Assembly (NCBI GenBank): GCA_029204225.1
Contig: CM055102.1
Span: forward strand, 17,694,223 to 17,758,222
DNA from: Diphasiastrum complanatum
Lineage: Eukaryota > Streptophyta > Lycopodiopsida > Lycopodiales > Lycopodiaceae
Reading direction: 5' to 3'
Length of the DNA stretch: 64,000 nt
The translations under genes and the position numbers were made by a program. The notes beneath the pieces are model-generated. The model was given only the letters and a program-made list of their open reading frames with translations. It had not been told where the DNA came from and did no database searches. Each line of letters begins with the position of its first letter. Within the stretch, counting starts at the first letter, position 1. Of the stretch, positions 54,301 to 63,819 are shown one piece after another.

Positions 54301-57300
54301 TATAAATTTTTGCAAGTTCTCGAGGTAATACAAAGAGAAGGGCCAGAAAGGACATTTTAGTAGAAGGGAACACAATGAGAACAGTTTAGCAGCCTTAATG
54401 TCAAACGTAAAAATTTGCGAAGTCCCTTGCAGCACTACGATGAGAAACCAAGAGAAACAAAGCATAAAATATGCAGAAAATCAAATAAGGCTGGCTTAGA
54501 GCAGAATAAGCAAGTGCATGTGACATGCAGATGCCCTTAGTCGGATAGGTGGATCAAATGTACCTTCAATCACCCAGACTTCTACAGACTATATCTTTCA
54601 TTTTAAGGATTACATGAGAAAGATTCTCATTTTGGTCGGATATGGACCATTGTTCGAACATAATTAAATGAGAATGGAATTAAGACAATCTCACAAAGAA
54701 TTTAATCAGGTCAAAAAGATACAAAGAATGTAGGACAGTATGCCATTTGAAATGACCTGCTATTTCAAAATGGGAAAATTTGTGTAGCAAGAAATGATGC
54801 TTTGAAAAAGAAGATTTGTTTTAAATGACATGACAAAGCATTTGTAGTTAGTCTTTGGCCTATGCTAAAACGGTTCTAATTCATAATATCCTTGGCAACC
54901 TTTGCATTTTCCAATTGTAATAAACATATAAATAATGCTCTATTTCAGATAATGAGACTATTGAAAATTATGTAAATAACATGGCCACATTATATTTTGC
55001 AGCAGAGTTGACTTAGAAAATGAATTTTTGACGTGACCAATGCCATGCAGCACTAAGTGTCAAGTAACTAGATGTAGGCATAATATGCAAATTTGAGACC
55101 TAAAAACTTGTAGACTTTAGGTCTTTACCAAAGTACACCTTAGATTCTATGTCATTCTTTCCTTTTGATAACCACACCAAAAGATTAGTAACGAAGTACC
55201 TCAAAAAGGAGGATTCATAATAAGAAGAGAAATATATATATAGTATATACTAAACCTGTTGATAGAGGAGGCCAATTATTGGGATAGCTCTACAAGCAAA
55301 AAAGAAGTGGCTCATACAAGATAAGGTTCCTTATCATAGACCAGAAAAGAGAAGGATGAAAAGACATCTCAGAACAGAGGACAAAGACTGGAGGTGTAGA
55401 GGAGGTTAAGCAAGTCCCCTGCACTAAAATAACCAGATTGAGGGGAAAAGGAATACAAATACATAATAGAAAAGATAAAGTGGCCGCAGTATCAATAAAA
55501 ATTTCATCAACTCTACTAGAATCTTTGAACTTTATCCAATCAATAAAAACTCTAGCTTCTCTACTACCGGCATTGATAATATATAAGCGACTTATGGCGC
55601 ACTTGAATGAATAAACAAAATAAAGAGCATCCTTTTGTTAGAATCGAAGAGATTCTCTAATCGGAGTAGACTAATCTTATTAGTACTCACACAAAACATC
55701 AACCACAAGCTGAAGAAGAAGAGAGACTGCAAGAAGCTATGCTTCATAAGCTGGAAATTGAGATAACAACGGAGGTGGGCGCCCATCTACTCTTATAGAG
55801 GCTGTCCACAATGAAAAGCAAAAGCTATTTTACTACAATAGCAATTGAAATGCTAATTATGAAGTCTTAACAATAGAAATCTATGCTAACTTGGTTAAAA
55901 TAGATTTCTATACTATTCTAGCCAAATTGGTACTAACTTAGGTACCTATACTAAAAATAGATAGTACCTATACTAAAAATAGAAGTAGGCCTTCTAGCAC
56001 GCAGGCTGGCCTCTACAATGGATTAATTAATCCATTAATTCCTAACACCTTTGTCTAACTTTAGTTGAAGCTAACATGGAAAAGCATCTTTCTTGAGGTG
56101 AAGAATAGCATACAAAGCAAGTGGCCATTGGCAATTAGTCACTCAATAGAAATTTATGGTTATGAGCAAAACATCACATGCGGAACACATTATCATGAAT
56201 GCAGAAGAGCATGCATATATATCATAAATCATCACATAGATGCACAACTTTCCATAATGACGTGTTTTGATCTCATTCCAAGAATATGCATTGTTCTAGA
56301 CTGGAAGATGTGTATATTTTTTATTTTTGGTTTTCTTTTTTAAGTGGATGTGTTAAGGTAAAAAACACCACCTAAAGGCTATAAAAATTTCAAAGTACAT
56401 TGCAAAAGTTTGTAAATTGTGAATCAATGATGCATGGTGTTTGATACTGGTGCAAAGTTTCTTACAATCCACTTAATTGTCATCAATGTTTCATGGGGTT
56501 GTTTCGTACGTCATTTTGAAACGCATTTGAAAAGGGAGGTTCAGGTTCGAAACAGGAAAAACTATCTTTTGATTCGTCCACCAGTGACAATAATGAGGAG
56601 AAACCTTCATCTAATCATGATGCCCAAGTCATACGGATTACAGATTATTCTCATATCACATGACTCGATGATTCCACTGTTTATTTGTCATACTCATGTA
56701 CTTGGCCATTGGCCCACTCCTTGTTGTATGACATGTATATCAGATGGTTTAAGACCCATTAATCATTCCCATGTGGCATGTGTGGAATCTGGATTATTTT
56801 CCTTTTTTTTAATCATGTGAATTGTAATTACTTTCAAGTTTCAACTCTAAGCGCTTCGTGTATGCTTTGTATACCCTTTAGTATTCGTCATTGCATCATG
56901 TCTGATATCAGTTTGTTAAAGTTTAAATTGTTTAAATCCTAGTTTGTACTCATAATGTGAGACAAGTTATATTTAAAGTGTTTTTGGATGGTAGTTTGTT
57001 GCTTTGGCCTAAATCTTATCTTTTCCAATTACCTAACGTTGATGGTAAGAGAAAGCATGAAATTCAAAACTTGGAAGTTGTGTTCAGCCTACACTTATCT
57101 ACATTCGAATTTGGGTGTCCATTTGCTCTTTGGTCATTCTCCCTTAAACTTGGAAGTTGTGTTCAGCCTACACTTATCTACATTTGAATTTGGGTGTCCA
57201 TTTGCTCTTTGGTCATTCTCATATTACGAAAAGGTTGGTATATGACTTCTAGAAGGCTCCTTAATAACTTGTTACTTTACATGCAAGCAGCTCAATGTGT

Positions 57301-58994
57301 ATGATTGTAAACTATGCCAATCAATGATTCATCGAAACGCGTTTTGAACAAACAAACGTGTTTGAAATGCCCCGTTTCGAAACGGGACTGTTTCAAAATG
57401 CATTTCTTATGTTCAAAACGACTGTTAAAAAAACGCAAATGGTCGTGTCTTTGCATACTTCCTGAAATTTGAATGCACTTGAGCATGATTTTCATATAGG
57501 TGATGTAGGCTTGACTTGTGTCTCGGCATCAGGATCAACATATCCCACCCTCCTCCTTCCCCCTCAACAAATCCTTCCTCATCTCCCTCCTCAACCTCAT
57601 CCCGACCTTCTCTCCTGCACCCTCTACATACAATTTTCATTGAAAGTAGTGTACCATGTAGAACTTGAAATAACAACATCAGGTTTGGAGGGTAACCTCT
57701 TTTTAATAGATATCTCTGTAGTTAAACCTCATCCATCACCTTGTCGGTACATTTTAAATACAACTCTGCACCGCCAGGACATTATCACAATAGAATCTCC
57801 CATCTCGAAAACTCCATATCACTGGTTCTGCACGAATGTATCCTTCCTCCACTATTGATGGAGGTGATCTAACTCTTTGTAGAACACATCATAGGTATTC
57901 TCCCATTTGGAGTATGTATCCCAGTTGTCAGATCCACACACTGATTCACATCAGTTTCAAAGTAATAATTTCGATTCATGTGCCTTGCAGCTTATGTATT
58001 GACATACGAAGTGAATGTCAACTGGCTGAAGATCGAGCTATAGTCAAGATATTACATATATAGATGTTATGTCTAGGATAATACCCAATGTAATAAAGGA
58101 GCCACGCAATATTCAACCCTATGAAGTCCAACAAAAAAGTCTTAGACCATCAACTTCATCATGCATAGCGCAGACAAATGATCCGTAGCTATCAGAACCC
58201 TCGAGTAGGTGCAGGTCACAGACTCGAACATTGTAATTTACACCTTTGTTGCTCTGCTGAAGAAAATACATCCGTTAAGCTTTGCTTAAAAAAAACTTTT
58301 CTAAGATGTTTCTTGAAGTCAAGTTAGCATACTTGGGGAACTAAATCCCTCCATATAGGTTTACAGATCAAACGGTCTTGCTTACGACATAAGACTTTCA
58401 CCAATTCCATTGTGAGTTACAGAGCCTAAAATGCAGATCGTGATTAGAGTCAGCTTGATTGCTTCCAAATCCTTGCATGGAAAACTCTTCGACATAACCC
58501 TATTCATTGCTATTTTTCTTAGAGATCGTCCACTCCACACACTCGAGCTTTTGCATTACAAATGCCCCAAGGAACACCTATTGACAAGAAGATGAGACCG
58601 TTCTACCTTCAACAGACACATGTGACCTAAGCCATCATCTGAAAGCTCGAGATGAGAAAGTATTTGATTTTAAGAACTGAAAAACAATGTTGCCAAATCA
58701 CTCTATTTATGGTTCATGAACATGCATTCCACCATACCGCCAAAAATCCTCAACCGTGGAAAAGGTGTAAACACGGCGCATCGTGCTGCCCCAAGCGCTG
58801 CCCCTGGATTTAGGGTCGGGTTTATCAAACCATAACGTCCACGCATTCTCCAAAGGATGCGTCTTGCTCTCGCTCGCATCCAACTCTTTACCACTGTCCT
58901 CCTGCGGCGGCGGCTGCTGCTCTTCTTGCCCTTCAGTTGCCTCTTGCATCAGTTCCACCACAGGTGCACCAGAGATCTCTCCTGCCTCCGCCAT
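39282..58994 (-). CDS. eIF4E: Translation initiation factor eIF4E, five exons, 223 aa
   Basis: Cap-binding subunit of eIF4F; it binds the m7G cap of cytoplasmic mRNA and eIF4G. Exons: 58994-58738, 54249-54075, 53961-53836, 52704-52639, 39329-39282 (672 nt with stop). All four introns are GT-AG and every junction is in frame. Seen: [11 protein letters not shown] (residues 47-57), cap-stacking W68 (in SAWGS) and W114 (PKWED, with E115), third cap-pocket Trp W176 (ALWTR), C119 and C160 matching the plant disulfide pair, and C-terminus KNRYTV. MGYMFHEDAR and the length (family about 210-230) favour eIF4E over eIFiso4E. Introns are 4488, 113, 1131 and 13,309 bp. No stop or frameshift. Probably expressed; the ATG context is CTCTCTCC-like leader (minus GAGAGAGATGGCGG). 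In crops this gene is known as a potyvirus host factor. Confidence 0.95.
39330..40758. other. eIF4E intron 4, left part
   Basis: AT-rich intronic sequence with no coding similarity or clear transposon. Confidence 0.6.
40767..41458. mobile_element. hAT-like MITE A, 692 bp, in eIF4E intron 4
   Basis: 8-bp target duplication GTGTGAAC at 40759-40766 and 41459-41466. Imperfect terminal inverted repeats: CTTAGTTGCCCATTCCGG against CTTCGAAGCCCGTTCCGA. Subterminal palindromes GAACGCGTTC / CCGGAACG at the left and TGGAACGTTCCA at the right. No transposase frame. Confidence 0.75.
41621..42159. mobile_element. hAT-like MITE B, 539 bp, in eIF4E intron 4
   Basis: Termini CATAGATGC and GCATGTATG (8 of 9 inverted). 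Flanks TGAAGCAC and CTAAGCAC agree at 6 of 8 bases as a decayed 8-bp duplication. Subterminal GGAACACGTTCC and GAGCGTTCCGGAACGCTC at the left, GTTCCAGGACACATTCCGG at the right. Only 154 bp from MITE A. Confidence 0.65.
42592..43173. mobile_element. hAT-like MITE C, 582 bp, in eIF4E intron 4
   Basis: Perfect 8-bp duplication CTTTCATT (42584-42591, 43174-43181) and 11-bp terminal repeats CAGAGTTGCAG / CTGCAACTCTG, the form expected of hAT. Strong subterminal palindromes: TTCCGGAACGCGATCCGGAA at the left and GCGGATCGCGATCCGC at the right. Confidence 0.88.
43530..43835. mobile_element. hAT-like MITE D, 306 bp, in eIF4E intron 4
   Basis: Perfect 8-bp duplication AGACATTC (43522-43529 and 43836-43843). 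Terminal repeats weak (AATACCCC / GGAACTATG). Interior has a duplicated block (GTAAGAAAAAACGTT...GGCATTCGCAT at about 43567 and 43718) and TTGATCTG repeats; right end is rich in GGAACGGTACGGAACC-type palindromes. Ends 60 bp before the gypsy element. Confidence 0.7.
43896..44813 (+). repeat. 5' LTR of the gypsy element (918 bp)
   Basis: TGTTGTAAAGCTGACTCAGG to GCGCCGGCGCAACA. Short open frames inside it recur in the 3' LTR and are not genes. Confidence 0.95.
44814..45508 (+). other. Gypsy leader with degenerate AAGCACGG repeats, gag absent
   Basis: After the PBS, (G/T)AAAGCACGG or TAAGCACGG recurs near 44919, 44997, 45080, 45173 and 45284, and GAGGCAATGTGCTGC near 45051 and 45261, at irregular spacings of 75-115 bp. 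No frame encodes a gag or CCHC knuckle. Confidence 0.7.
45509..49012 (+). pseudogene. Gypsy chromovirus pol polyprotein, one nonsense codon
   Basis: One frame of 1167 codons with a single TAG at 46469-46471 (context IDDLFD-stop-LKHARYF; relatives have Gln, so CAG to TAG). In order: protease [11 protein letters not shown] (D at 45647), RT with [18 protein letters not shown] (46598) and VYIDDILVF (46685), RNase [15 protein letters not shown] (about 47126), integrase zinc finger H-H-C-C ([11 protein letters not shown] ... CPTCQQ, 47688-47818), catalytic MDFI (47896), SDRDTKF (48078) and [13 protein letters not shown] (48174), and a chromodomain [18 protein letters not shown] near 48836-48890. 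Otherwise intact. The start is uncertain because gag is missing upstream. In the family it drives reverse transcription and integration, and the chromodomain directs integration to chromatin. Confidence 0.92.
49253..50170 (+). repeat. 3' LTR of the gypsy element (918 bp)
   Basis: Same length and ends as the 5' LTR, with a few substitutions (e.g. CAGCGTGCCCTG against CAGCATGCCCTA). Right flank TTATC completes the duplication. Confidence 0.95.
50171..52638. other. eIF4E intron 4, right part
   Basis: No coding similarity. The 51,900-52,330 stretch looks LTR-like (short repeated AGTTGGATAG phrases, TATATATATG, then TTGTAAGCAATACTG) but no TG...CA pair with target duplication was found. Confidence 0.5.
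52639..52704 (-). CDS. eIF4E: eIF4E exon 4 (residues 187-208)
   Basis: Acceptor GTGCAG|ATAGG, donor CAT|GTAAGC. Encodes [20 protein letters not shown]. Read-through into the intron would stop after [10 protein letters not shown]. Confidence 0.93.
52730..52971 (+). pseudogene. Gypsy-type protease fragment in eIF4E intron 3
   Basis: The frame contains [19 protein letters not shown], matching the active-site loop of plant Ty3/gypsy aspartic proteases (ALIDGGSGVNLMS type), preceded by about 45 residues of plausible linker and ending in a stop. No LTR or other domain next to it. Opposite strand to eIF4E. Confidence 0.55.
53020..53600. repeat. Diverged direct repeat in eIF4E intron 3
   Basis: AGATTCCAATTTCCTG(A/G)TTGCAGCATTTAGG occurs near 53120 and 53537 with similar flanks (about 400 bp apart). 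A further phrase at 53219-53300 (CCATCAACTTCATCATGCATAGCG ... GTAGGTGCAGGTCACA) recurs in intron 1 near 58146-58220. Confidence 0.7.
53836..53961 (-). CDS. eIF4E: eIF4E exon 3 (residues 145-186)
   Basis: Acceptor CTTGCAG|C, donor CAG|GTACTG. Encodes [20 protein letters not shown] and KIALWTR, nearly identical to plant eIF4E. Confidence 0.95.
54075..54249 (-). CDS. eIF4E: eIF4E exon 2 (residues 86-144)
   Basis: Acceptor AATGTAG|G, donor ACA|GTATGG. Encodes [12 protein letters not shown], the second cap-stacking Trp in EPKWED, and LDTFWLHT. Confidence 0.95.
54250..55630. other. eIF4E intron 1, left part
   Basis: AT-rich, non-coding, no clear repeat ends. Confidence 0.5.
55636..56047. mobile_element. 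Solo LTR, 412 bp, in eIF4E intron 1
   Basis: TGTTAG...CTAACA ends and a perfect 5-bp duplication CCTTT (55631-55635, 56048-56052). Contains a direct repeat of ACCTATACTAAAAATAGA near 55945. No internal retrotransposon sequence beside it, so formed by LTR-LTR recombination. Confidence 0.8.
56053..57069. other. eIF4E intron 1, middle; no gene seen
   Basis: Non-coding; open frames here match nothing recognisable. Confidence 0.5.
57070..57224. repeat. 79-bp tandem duplication
   Basis: CTTGGAAGTTGTGTTCAGCC... starts at 57070 and 57149; the copies are almost identical, so the duplication is recent. Confidence 0.92.
57325..57425. repeat. CGAAACG palindromic patch
   Basis: CGAAACGCGTTTTG, CCCCGTTTCGAAACGGG and TTCAAAACG-type inverted motifs lie within 90 bp. 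Architecture resembles the subterminal palindromes of the intron 4 MITEs, but terminal repeats and target duplication were not identified. Confidence 0.45.
57426..58737. other. eIF4E intron 1, right part
   Basis: Non-coding. Includes the copy of the intron-3 phrase (58146-58220). No exon-like conservation seen. Confidence 0.5.
58738..58994 (-). CDS. eIF4E: eIF4E exon 1 (residues 1-85 plus two bases)
   Basis: Starts [14 protein letters not shown] chosen because it opens the eIF4E-like N-terminus, while the 21 upstream codons are only CT/GT-repeat translation. Contains the variable acidic N-terminus, HPLENAW and the first cap-stacking Trp (W68). Donor CG|GTATGG, phase 2. Confidence 0.95.
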
Positions 58995-59002
58995 CTCTCT
59001 CT

Positions 59003-59027
59003 TTCTCTCTCTCTCGCTCTCTCTCTG

Positions 59028-59061
<34 letters not shown>

Positions 59062-59107
59062 GTCTTTATTCGGTATTTACGCTCTCTCCCAACGCTAACC
59101 CTAATCC
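59003..59107 (-). promoter_or_regulatory. eIF4E 5' leader and proximal promoter motifs
   Basis: Directly before the ATG the minus strand is a GA/CT-rich leader (59003-59040) preceded by a (GT)n run (59040-59061) and a telo-box-like TTAGGGTTAG near 59094-59105. Pyrimidine/purine-rich leaders and telo boxes are typical of plant translation-apparatus genes. Transcription start not determined. Confidence 0.45.
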
Positions 59108-59177
59108 AATCTTTTCATAAATTGTAGCTAGATTCAAATCTCTAACAAAGAAAAGCAAAACACTCGTTGTCATCTGA

Positions 59178-59320
59178 CATGTGTGAGAGAGAGATCATGA
59201 CATGTGTGAAATGATCCTATGCTCATGTGAGTTTGTTTATTGTGCTTCACATGTGTGAGAGACATCATCACATATGGGAAATGACCCTATGCTCATGTGA
59301 GTTTGTTTATTTTGCTCCAG
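59178..59320. repeat. 71-bp tandem duplication upstream of eIF4E
   Basis: ACATGTGTGAGAGA...CCTATGCTCATGTGAG TTTGTTTATT starts at 59178 and 59249. Confidence 0.88.
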
Positions 59321-59376
59321 TTGGGCTCACTCACTTAGGCACTTGGGCTCGTTCACTTAGGCCAGTTTAACATTAC

Positions 59377-59747
59377 AAGGGCTTGGCAAGTCCCAAAAAT
59401 AAAATGGCATTTGAGGAAAAATGGGTCTCATTCACTTCCTTAAGTTGCCACCATGTGACAGATGAGGTGCATGAGACCTATGCCACCTAGGGGTAACTCG
59501 AGCTCATTTTTTGGGCCTGGAGACCTTGTCTCGGCATGTTCCTGGGGCAACTTCACAAAAATGGACCAATCAGATTGTAGGGGTTCAAACTAGCAAATTG
59601 AGACCTTTCATTTGGCACTTGCCAACCAAGTATGAAAGGGGAGGGAGGGTTTTCATTGCCCGTCAACTCATAACCCAAAATGAAAAAAATGGGCAACAAG
59701 TCAGAGGGCTAAGCAAAGGGACTTGCCACTACTCTGAAACCACCCTT
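59377..59747. mobile_element. Possible MITE with GGCAAGTCCC inverted repeats
   Basis: AAGGG..TTGGCAAGTCCC on the left and GGGACTTGCCACTACTCTGA..CCCTT on the right are inverted, the left one with an apparent 12-base deletion. Target duplication not certain. Non-coding. Confidence 0.4.
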
Positions 59748-59893
59748 AGGTCTAATTTGACACAGTTTTGAAAAAATATATATCATTAAAAAATTTTACA
59801 TTGGTGTGTTTGTTACGATTTTTTCTCACCAAATTTTAAAAACCATACAATGCCCAAAAATCAATTGCCACCAAATGTAGCCACACACCAATG

Positions 59894-59896
<3 letters not shown>

Positions 59897-59965
<69 letters not shown>
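59897..59965. repeat. (GA)n microsatellite, 69 bp
   Basis: Abuts the 3' end of the long Penelope-like element. Confidence 0.97.
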
Positions 59966-59968
<3 letters not shown>

Positions 59969-60377
59969 AAGTATTAGTCATAGGACAAACCCGGAAAAGT
60001 ATTAGTCAAAAGCAGTTTGTTAATGATAAGGCAAAGTTTCTTCCTCATAAAACCATTTTTTCTGAAAAGCGTCTAGCAAGATTGCTACCTCTTTTATAAA
60101 AGTATCGTGATTGTTGCAACATTACATAGCAGAAATAACCTGGGAGATAATTACTTTGTACGAGTTGTAGACTGGCCTATTGGAAGCCAGATGTATGTAC
60201 TGTAAGTATTGGAAAAGTAAGTCTCTTCTTTTACCTTGAGAGCTGATAAACGTCGATGTCATGATTAAAAGTAATCAAAATGTTCAAAAAACTAGTGGTG
60301 TTTGCTTCACAAGACTTTTTTTTAATATCAAGAAATTCTAGAGGATAAATCCAGAAAGGGTTTTCTGGTTTTCTAAT

Positions 60378-60803
60378 CTAATTTTTATCCATAAACGCAG
60401 CAATATTGGGATTATTAATGAAGAAAATGTCATCAATATATCTAAACGAGTGACAGAAATCATTCTTATCTTTTCTGAGACCTAACTTGGCTAGTCTCTT
60501 AATAAATTGAGCTTCAGAGAACGCAAGATACCAGTTACACCATGTAGGTGAGCATAAAAAACCCATCGGTATACCACAAATCTGTCTCCAGGTTTTGTTT
60601 CCTAATCTGACAATACAATTCTCTATTAGGAAGGCATTCCACAAGCATAAGAGATTTTTATCAATATTGTACCACCCTTCCGACTTTTTATTTTCCCATG
60701 ACCATTTAAAGGCGTCTCTTTCTTGTTCCCACTTGAAACTCAGAAACATCTTATTAGAATGTTTGAACGCATAAGTAATGGATTTTTTCATGATAGTTTT
60801 CAA
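60378..60803 (-). pseudogene. Penelope-like RT catalytic core (motifs B and C)
   Basis: Open 141-codon part of the element: KTIMKKSITYAFKHS, RLGNKTWRQICGIPMGFLCS (motif B), EAQFIKRLAKLG and FRYIDDIFFINNPN (motif C, catalytic DD). The catalytic Asp of motif A lies just upstream in frame, after a TGA that replaces an expected Trp (copy 2 has WTADISK). Confidence 0.75.
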
Positions 60804-61240
60804 CCCATCAGTGCCATCTAAAGGTATGTTTTCATAGCACTTAGAGATATCTGCAACTCATACATTGGTAATCTTTGATGGTAGATTGAGATAAAAATCA
60901 ATCGAGGACTCGCACTGCCAAAATAAGCATGTATCCATTTAGGATACCCTTGTATGTTTTTGACTTAAGACCTGCACCCTCCTTGAGGAATGGTGACAGC
61001 ATACCAAGAGCTCCTGTTAGGAATTTTGCGAGTTTAGTAAAGCAACAGTCGTGCGCATTGGTAATCCATCCAAAAGATTCCTTGTGGAATTTGTACATAG
61101 TAGATCTGGCAAAGGGTCGTTCCCCAAGAAGATGTTGGGTAAAAACCCAGTTAGCTTTTCCATGACACATGTGACAGTTTCCGTAACAGAGTTTTCTTGA
61201 TCATTAGGAAAGGGGCTGAAGTCAGGACTGTTAAGCCTAT

Positions 61241-61990
61241 CTAGGGCAAGCTTCCGTACAAGGAATTTACATATGAAACTGGGATTGTGTTGTGCCTTGT
61301 CAATGCCATTGATGTAGAGCAGATTTGTAAGCGATAGTCTTTCATTTTTAGCAGTTTGTATATTTGCAGTTGTGCCTTATTGCCATATAGCCAGGTTCTT
61401 TTTTTTATGAATTCCATGGCAATGTTTTTACAAAAAGTCGCATGCTCCCTTATAGTTTCTTCATTTAAATGTTCATGCATAGGCAAGAGCCTGATTAATT
61501 TGAACCATCCATCATAAAGTTCAAAAGCCACCTCATTCATATAATTCTTTCTCAAGGTAATATGATTGAGACCCATCTCTAAATATTTACATAAAATTGG
61601 GCTTTTAACAATATTGCTATCCGTAGAAATAACATTCCCAAATTTTTTTGCAACAAAGTTCTTGAATCTATTAAGAGACAAGCATTCACATGAATGTAAG
61701 TTTTCTATGTCAAAATCACATAAAACATCATAGGAAAAATACCAATCACTTTTGACACTTGGTAGGTAAGTCCAACCGAACGTACTATCATGAAAGCGTT
61801 CATCTACAACAGCGAATAGTCTGAATAAAACATGAGCGTAAAACATCTTCACATGGATTGCTTCAAAAACTCTATTGCGGTAACATAGATGTGAGAAAGA
61901 GCTCCCTGAATCATTGCTAGTGGTCAGTTGTAGACGTCCTGTCGCTGAGATACTAACTTCTCTTCTTTTTTTCCTTTCCCCATCCTGCAC
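61241..61990 (-). pseudogene. Penelope-like element, CxC and pre-RT region
   Basis: 249-codon frame. LHSCECLSLNRFKNF has a C-x-C motif followed by FGNVISTDSNIVKS and LCKYLEMGLNHI, resembling the conserved N-terminal block of Penelope-like proteins (G-V-T-D--I--N--L----G). The upstream frame 62430-61996 ends in a Lys/Arg-rich tail. Function of the region in RNA binding is inferred by analogy. Confidence 0.55.
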
Positions 61991-63100
61991 ACCGATTAAT
62001 CCCGGTAAAAATTCAGCCTTTTGATACGTAGGTCGCTCTTTGTGCTACTTTGCCCTTCCTTTCCAGTAAACCGTCTTCTCTTCCCTGTCCCTGATGCAGA
62101 TACCACGGAGTTTGGATTGTTGAGATTAAAATTGCCCGTTCTTTTGCTTGTGTTTTGAAAGTATTTATCCTGGAGAGTGGAAAAGCTTGGTCGTTTAAGG
62201 AGGCGCTCTATCTCTCGTATGTTTTCAGCATCGCCAATGTGTGATAAGAGTTTGGCAGAAGAATCTTTGGCGAGCTCAATAGAGGCATCAACCATGTACT
62301 CTCGAATGAAAAGAAAGGTAAGGTGTGCCTTAACCACATCTCTGGCGGGCTTATGTAGCCATAGAAAGAAAGCATTCATTTGGTTTTGGAGAGAAGCACC
62401 AGGGAAGAACTTGTTTAGGTTGTTCATCATATACCAAATGACGTGGTGAAACCAGATAATAAATGAATTGTTTTTGCATTTATCACCACATCTACATTTA
62501 AAGAATGGTCACTTCCAGTTCTAGATTCTTGCTCTATTAAAGCCAGTCTCAAAGTGTCCTCTGATTCTGGCCCGGGTCTGCTCAGAAGGGCAACGAGAAG
62601 GCTCAAATTTATTCATGCGAATAACAATATCAAAGGCTACAGGAGCTTTAAGAGAAGGATTTTTGTGTAAAGCAGCAGACCTACAAACTTCTATTTCTTT
62701 TTCAATAAGATGTGACAAGATCCAAAGGTCGATAGGCACAGGGGCAAGAAAGTTGACAGTAGGAAGGCTCTAAAGCTTATAGGCGGTAAAGGCATATTTG
62801 AACTCAATAGTTTTGCTGGGTATAAAAGGGATTCGACAAGTTTTGGATTGGAAGAAGTCATATGAAGATTGGTCACCAATATCACAGATATCTTGAGAAA
62901 ACAATTCAAACTGGGAAGCACTGTCCTCATCTAAAAAGACCAAAGGGTGTGGTGAAAGCTGTGCATCAGAGGAAGTATGCGGCACATTAACAGAGGAATT
63001 ACCATTCTCATTCTCAAGGCACGCAAATACTTTCCTAATATGTAGATTAAAAAATCTTTCATCTTCTTCAAATTTTTCGACAAATTCATTGAGCCGGCCA

Positions 63101-63206
63101 TACAGATCTTCTAACAGACTCAAAGTATCCTTCTTTTTAACAAACTCCAGATATACAGATCTTCTACCAGACTCAAAGTATCCTTCTTTTTAACAAACTC
63201 CAGATA
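63101..63206. repeat. 53-bp tandem duplication inside the Penelope-like frame
   Basis: TACAGATCTTCTA(A/C)CAGACT... starts at 63101 and 63154. 53 is not a multiple of three, so it breaks the YLEFVKKKDTLSLVEDLY region. Confidence 0.9.
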
Positions 63207-63819
63207 GATCTTAACCCAGTCCAAAGTCCCCAACAAATCAGTCAAACATAAAATCTTATCCTCAGGTCCAGCAGAAGAACAAGTAGCCCTATTAGTGTCA
63301 ATGATAAAAAAAATGCATCATTACAGCCTTTTTCATACAACAAATAAGCGTCTGAATAAAATGGTTAGGTGGAGGTAGGGGCTTTCTGTAACCCAAACGA
63401 GCAGCATCTTGAAACCATCCTGTGGACTAAAACATGAAAACAGACCTTTGTTAGCTTATGAACTGGATAAAAGATAAGGGTTTAGTACTATCCCAACCAA
63501 GGAATAGTCGGAGTTACACCACAAGGATGCAAAGAGAGAGATACACAATTTCACATAGTTTCTCTTGACAAGCAAGACCAAACCCATTGAAGCCTTTATT
63601 CATAAACCAACAAGTTACAATAAAGCTAAAAAGTGAAATACAGTACAGTAAAGCACCATATAGCATAACCACTCTCAAAACGTCCAGCTGATACTTGCTG
63701 CCACCATCCCACAATACAAAACCGCACAAGTTGGTACAGTGGGGAAGACAGGTGTCATAGCTGAGAGTTAGTTGTTATCCATGTCCAAAAGAAATTATAC
63801 TACTTATCAACATAAATAG

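Larger units (their letters stand above)
59966..63819 (-). mobile_element. Penelope-like element copy 3 (longest, ~3.85 kb)
   Basis: Minus strand, 5' part at right. A 5' region (63819-63290) matches copy 2 at 19.7-20.06 kb. N-terminal frame starts near 63290 (GPEDKILCLTDLLGTLDW). A 53-bp tandem duplication (63101-63206) shifts the frame. A large region 63123-60900 carries Cys-rich KCRCGDKC (about 62500), HSCECLSLNRF with GNVISTDSNIVKS (61700-61600) and LTGALGMLSPFLKEG. Then RT motif A ADISKCYENIPLDG (about 60850-60810), B GIPMGFLCSPTWCNWYL (about 60570-60520) and C FRYIDDIFF (about 60440), thumb WIYPLEFLDI and IHLASNRP-like. GIPMG and YIDDIF are typical of Penelope/TERT-related RTs. No C-terminal GIY-YIG domain follows. 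Stops at 60868, 60380 and elsewhere: inactive. Right end is cut by an LTR at 63820. Confidence 0.75.

Noticed and set aside
56434-56820. 128-codon frame in eIF4E intron 1
   Set aside because: No recognisable domain; intronic sequence on the strand opposite to the gene; likely chance.
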